Positions 62,041 through 64,000 of a stretch of 64,000 nt of DNA are shown here, piece after piece. The number at the start of each line of letters is the position of its first letter. Position 1 is the first letter of the stretch. The notes beneath the pieces were generated by a model. That model was not told the origin of the DNA, ran no database searches, and worked only from the letters and a program-made list of their open reading frames with translations. The stretch covers positions 11,387,102 to 11,451,101 of the forward strand of contig JASSKH010000001.1 in NCBI GenBank assembly GCA_031763025.1, given 5' to 3'. The DNA is from Macrocystis pyrifera. Its lineage: Eukaryota > Sar > Phaeophyceae > Laminariales > Laminariaceae. A program made the translations under genes and the position numbers.

Positions 62041-63314
62041 TGTTAGCGGTATCGAGGTATGCAACAAAGCCTATAAGCTGAGAGAAACGTTATCCTACAG
62101 TCCACATGAAGAACGACAAGCATCCTAACAAACAGGCTGACCCTGATCATCGCTGTCTACATAGGCGCGGGGGCGGTTTTCAATTATCGGGAACTTGCTC
62201 AATGTTCACGCCAGTGATTGGCCACGACCATCGGCCGCCACTTTGACCTATGCCTTGCCCACGACCGGTGGTTTAGATGCGTGTTAAGGTGGGTATATAG
62301 AAAACAAAGCATCGAAAAATGTTAAGCTACTGGAATCGAGGGGGTCCCACTCGCGAATCTCCCCGGGGCCGTATTGAATACTCTGCAATATTCAACTGGC
62401 ATCAGCTCGATTTCCAAAAGCGATGTACCGTTTGAATTCGGAATGATTGGGTCCGTGGTGGGTACTTTACCTCCTACCTTTGAAATCATATCGCGTCAGA
62501 TGACCTGCAATATGTCCCCCCCGGGCAGTCTCGAGAGCTCTTAGAGCTCTCCGTGTTCTATGTGCAGATATATACCTGGTATACAGTGCTGCAGTAGGAA
62601 CAAATTCTTGCGTTTTCCACTCAGGCTCTTGGTAACCGTGACGGAAATAATAGTGTGGCGCTATGATTGGACATCACAAGCTATATGCTCCGTAACGGTA
62701 CTAAAATATGGGGAAATCGACTGCCGTACTCCACACAGAAGTGCGTGCAGGGCGTTCAGCAACAGGTGGAATAAAACAACTTGAAATTGATGCAAACCAT
62801 ATCTCACAACTACTCTAATGTCATGATACAACTTGCTTCGAAAGAAGTTTCTGCTGGACTAAGAAGCTCGCACTATGAACTGCAATACATGCGTGCACTA
62901 CAACGGACAAACAAAAAGTAAATTCCGCTCGGACGAATAGAGTACGTCCGTGCGCAGGTGTCAGTCAACAAAATAAATCCACCTGAATTGGACTTAGGAT
63001 GCACCTTCATCTTTCCACGATGTACCACGTCTAATTTTCCGGGCATGTATTACTCGCTATCAGTATCGCAAGGGATATCGTCGTCCACAGTCTTCAACGC
63101 CACATTTCTGAACCATCTCGGGTAAAACACTCGAACACCCATGTCTGGCCCGTTCAGGCCCGTTTCGGGCCCGAGATTGGTCCGGGTTGGACTGAACATG
63201 AGGTATCGGCTCAAGGGCCGGATTGGGTCTACGCCCGTGCCTCGATCCCACCGTGGGAAGTGATTCCTACGCTCGATAGACGTGATCAATCGGCAGATCA
63301 ACCCCCGAAAGACA

Positions 63315-63426
63315 CTATTACGGGGGACCATAGTAAATAGGACCAGGTAATGTTGGTAAAAAAAGGTAAATATATGTTTTTTTTGTCTGTACCGTAGGTC
63401 CTATTTCCTATGGCCCCCCGTGATAG
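63315..63426. mobile_element. 112-bp hairpin MITE in the 5' flank of unit C
   Basis: Thirty-base inverted repeats (left CTATTACGGGGGACCATAG..., right complement CTATCACGGGGGGCCATAG...) are separated by about 52 AT-rich bases. The matching place upstream of unit B (about 52545-52565) lacks it while the sequence on both sides still aligns, giving an empty site. There is no coding capacity. The short TA-type insertion point suggests a Tc1/mariner-like family by inference. Confidence 0.8.
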
Positions 63427-63639
63427 TCCATCCTAAGTCGTTTTCAAAAGGAATTCAGCAATGCGTGAAATTCCTCCAAGCAGACAAATGTTAGGTTATT
63501 TCCGGATTGGGGCCTTACATTGGCATTGTAGCGGCCAACGATAACAGGTCATCGTTGGGGAATTCTTGACACAATCGCCGTAGAGACGCCCAGGTACCCA
63601 AGCGAAGTATGCTGTTCCGGTAGTTGTTGTCAAAACGGC

Positions 63640-63913
63640 CAGCCGAAAAAATTGTTGTTCAGTTATGCCCGGTTATTCGTCCTTTTCAAGCTAAGGATGG
63701 TTCTACTGCCTGAAGAAAATTATGGGATGTGGCAAAACGCTTCGCTAGCTCAGTCCTCGAGATGGCTCCCTAAAGCAACTTGCTGTCACTACCTTCGTGT
63801 ATGGTTTCCGTGTTCGCCCCACCATGTCCCACTCTTTCTCTTTCCCCTCAGTGTAAACAACCACAAAAAAAAAACGTCCAAACTTAGGCGCACTCTACTC
63901 CGGCCGCTTTACA
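63640..63913 (+). promoter_or_regulatory. Conserved 5' flank of unit C
   Basis: Counterpart of 52940-53253, with the same order of blocks up to the start codon. Probably promoter and 5' UTR; core elements are not identified. Confidence 0.45.
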
Positions 63914-63971
63914 ATGCGATATTTCGCTCTCCTGGCCACCGTCTACGCTGCCACCGTGGGTACCTCCTATG
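63914..63971 (+). CDS. Unit C: signal-peptide exon of CBM32-like protein, partial
   Basis: Encodes MRYFALLATVYAATVGTSY and ends in a phase-1 donor G|GTAACA at the same position as units A and B. The exon is exactly 58 bp in all three. The second exon is beyond the window, so intactness cannot be judged. Confidence 0.8.
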
Positions 63972-64000
63972 GTAACATGACAATCAACATGGGACTACTC

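Larger units (their letters stand above)
55493..63600. other. Inter-unit DNA of the tandem array (B to C)
   Basis: Apart from blocks shared with the A-B interval, two stretches seem specific to this interval: about 56580-57600 (with a CTG-rich run at 56985-57014) and about 59770-61800. The latter lies between two direct repeats. A GC-rich patch at 60840-61690 has Arg/Glu/Ser-rich frames on the minus strand (for example 61227-60934) that could be remnants of a mobile-element protein. The 222-codon plus frame at 58558-59226 is not conserved in unit A. Confidence 0.5.

Overview
This window looks like nuclear DNA of a repeat-rich eukaryote, most plausibly a stramenopile and perhaps a brown alga. 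The evidence is GT-AG introns, a chromodomain Ty3/gypsy retrotransposon, LINE debris, tRNA-derived SINEs and MITEs, long gene-poor stretches, and small secreted proteins with an F5/8C (CBM32-like) domain of the kind common in alginate-active proteins. There are no bacterial operons or Shine-Dalgarno signals, no rRNA, no CRISPR array and no convincing functional tRNA gene. The taxonomic guess is inference only.

Layout. Positions 24-1379 (minus) hold the middle of an ankyrin/TRP-like channel gene with one recognisable 153-bp intron; the gene is cut by the window edge and probably also lacks upstream exons. A 167-bp tandem duplication and a low-complexity open frame follow. Positions 2.7-18.5 kb are gene-poor and full of small repeats: a duplicated ~530-bp unit with a nested MITE in only one copy, two near-full-length copies of one tRNA-derived SINE (a third is at 28.1 kb), a second copy of the MITE, and microsatellites.

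Positions 18,536-24,294 are a complete, apparently very young LTR retrotransposon on the minus strand. Its 232-bp LTRs are identical by eye, a TCAC target duplication flanks it, and one uninterrupted 1669-aa Gag-Pol frame ends in a chromodomain. Next come a 5'-truncated LINE reverse transcriptase with one nonsense codon (25.4-26.6 kb) and a decayed Ty3/gypsy RT-RNase H fragment (31.1-32.3 kb, minus).

From about 39 kb to the right edge is a tandem segmental array. Three paralogous units (first exons at 39,391, 53,254 and 63,914) each begin with the same 58-bp signal-peptide exon ending in a phase-1 donor. Unit B splices in frame to a CBM32-like exon and appears intact. Unit A is a pseudogene with frameshifts and stops, and its first intron carries a 1.5-kb DNA transposon full of subterminal repeats. 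Unit C runs off the edge. Conserved non-coding blocks between units show that about 10-14 kb was duplicated each time. Comparing units reveals 'empty sites', including one for a 112-bp hairpin MITE upstream of unit C.

An exact nine-base word, TACCTGGTA, recurs at least 13 times across the window and is not explained by any annotated element.
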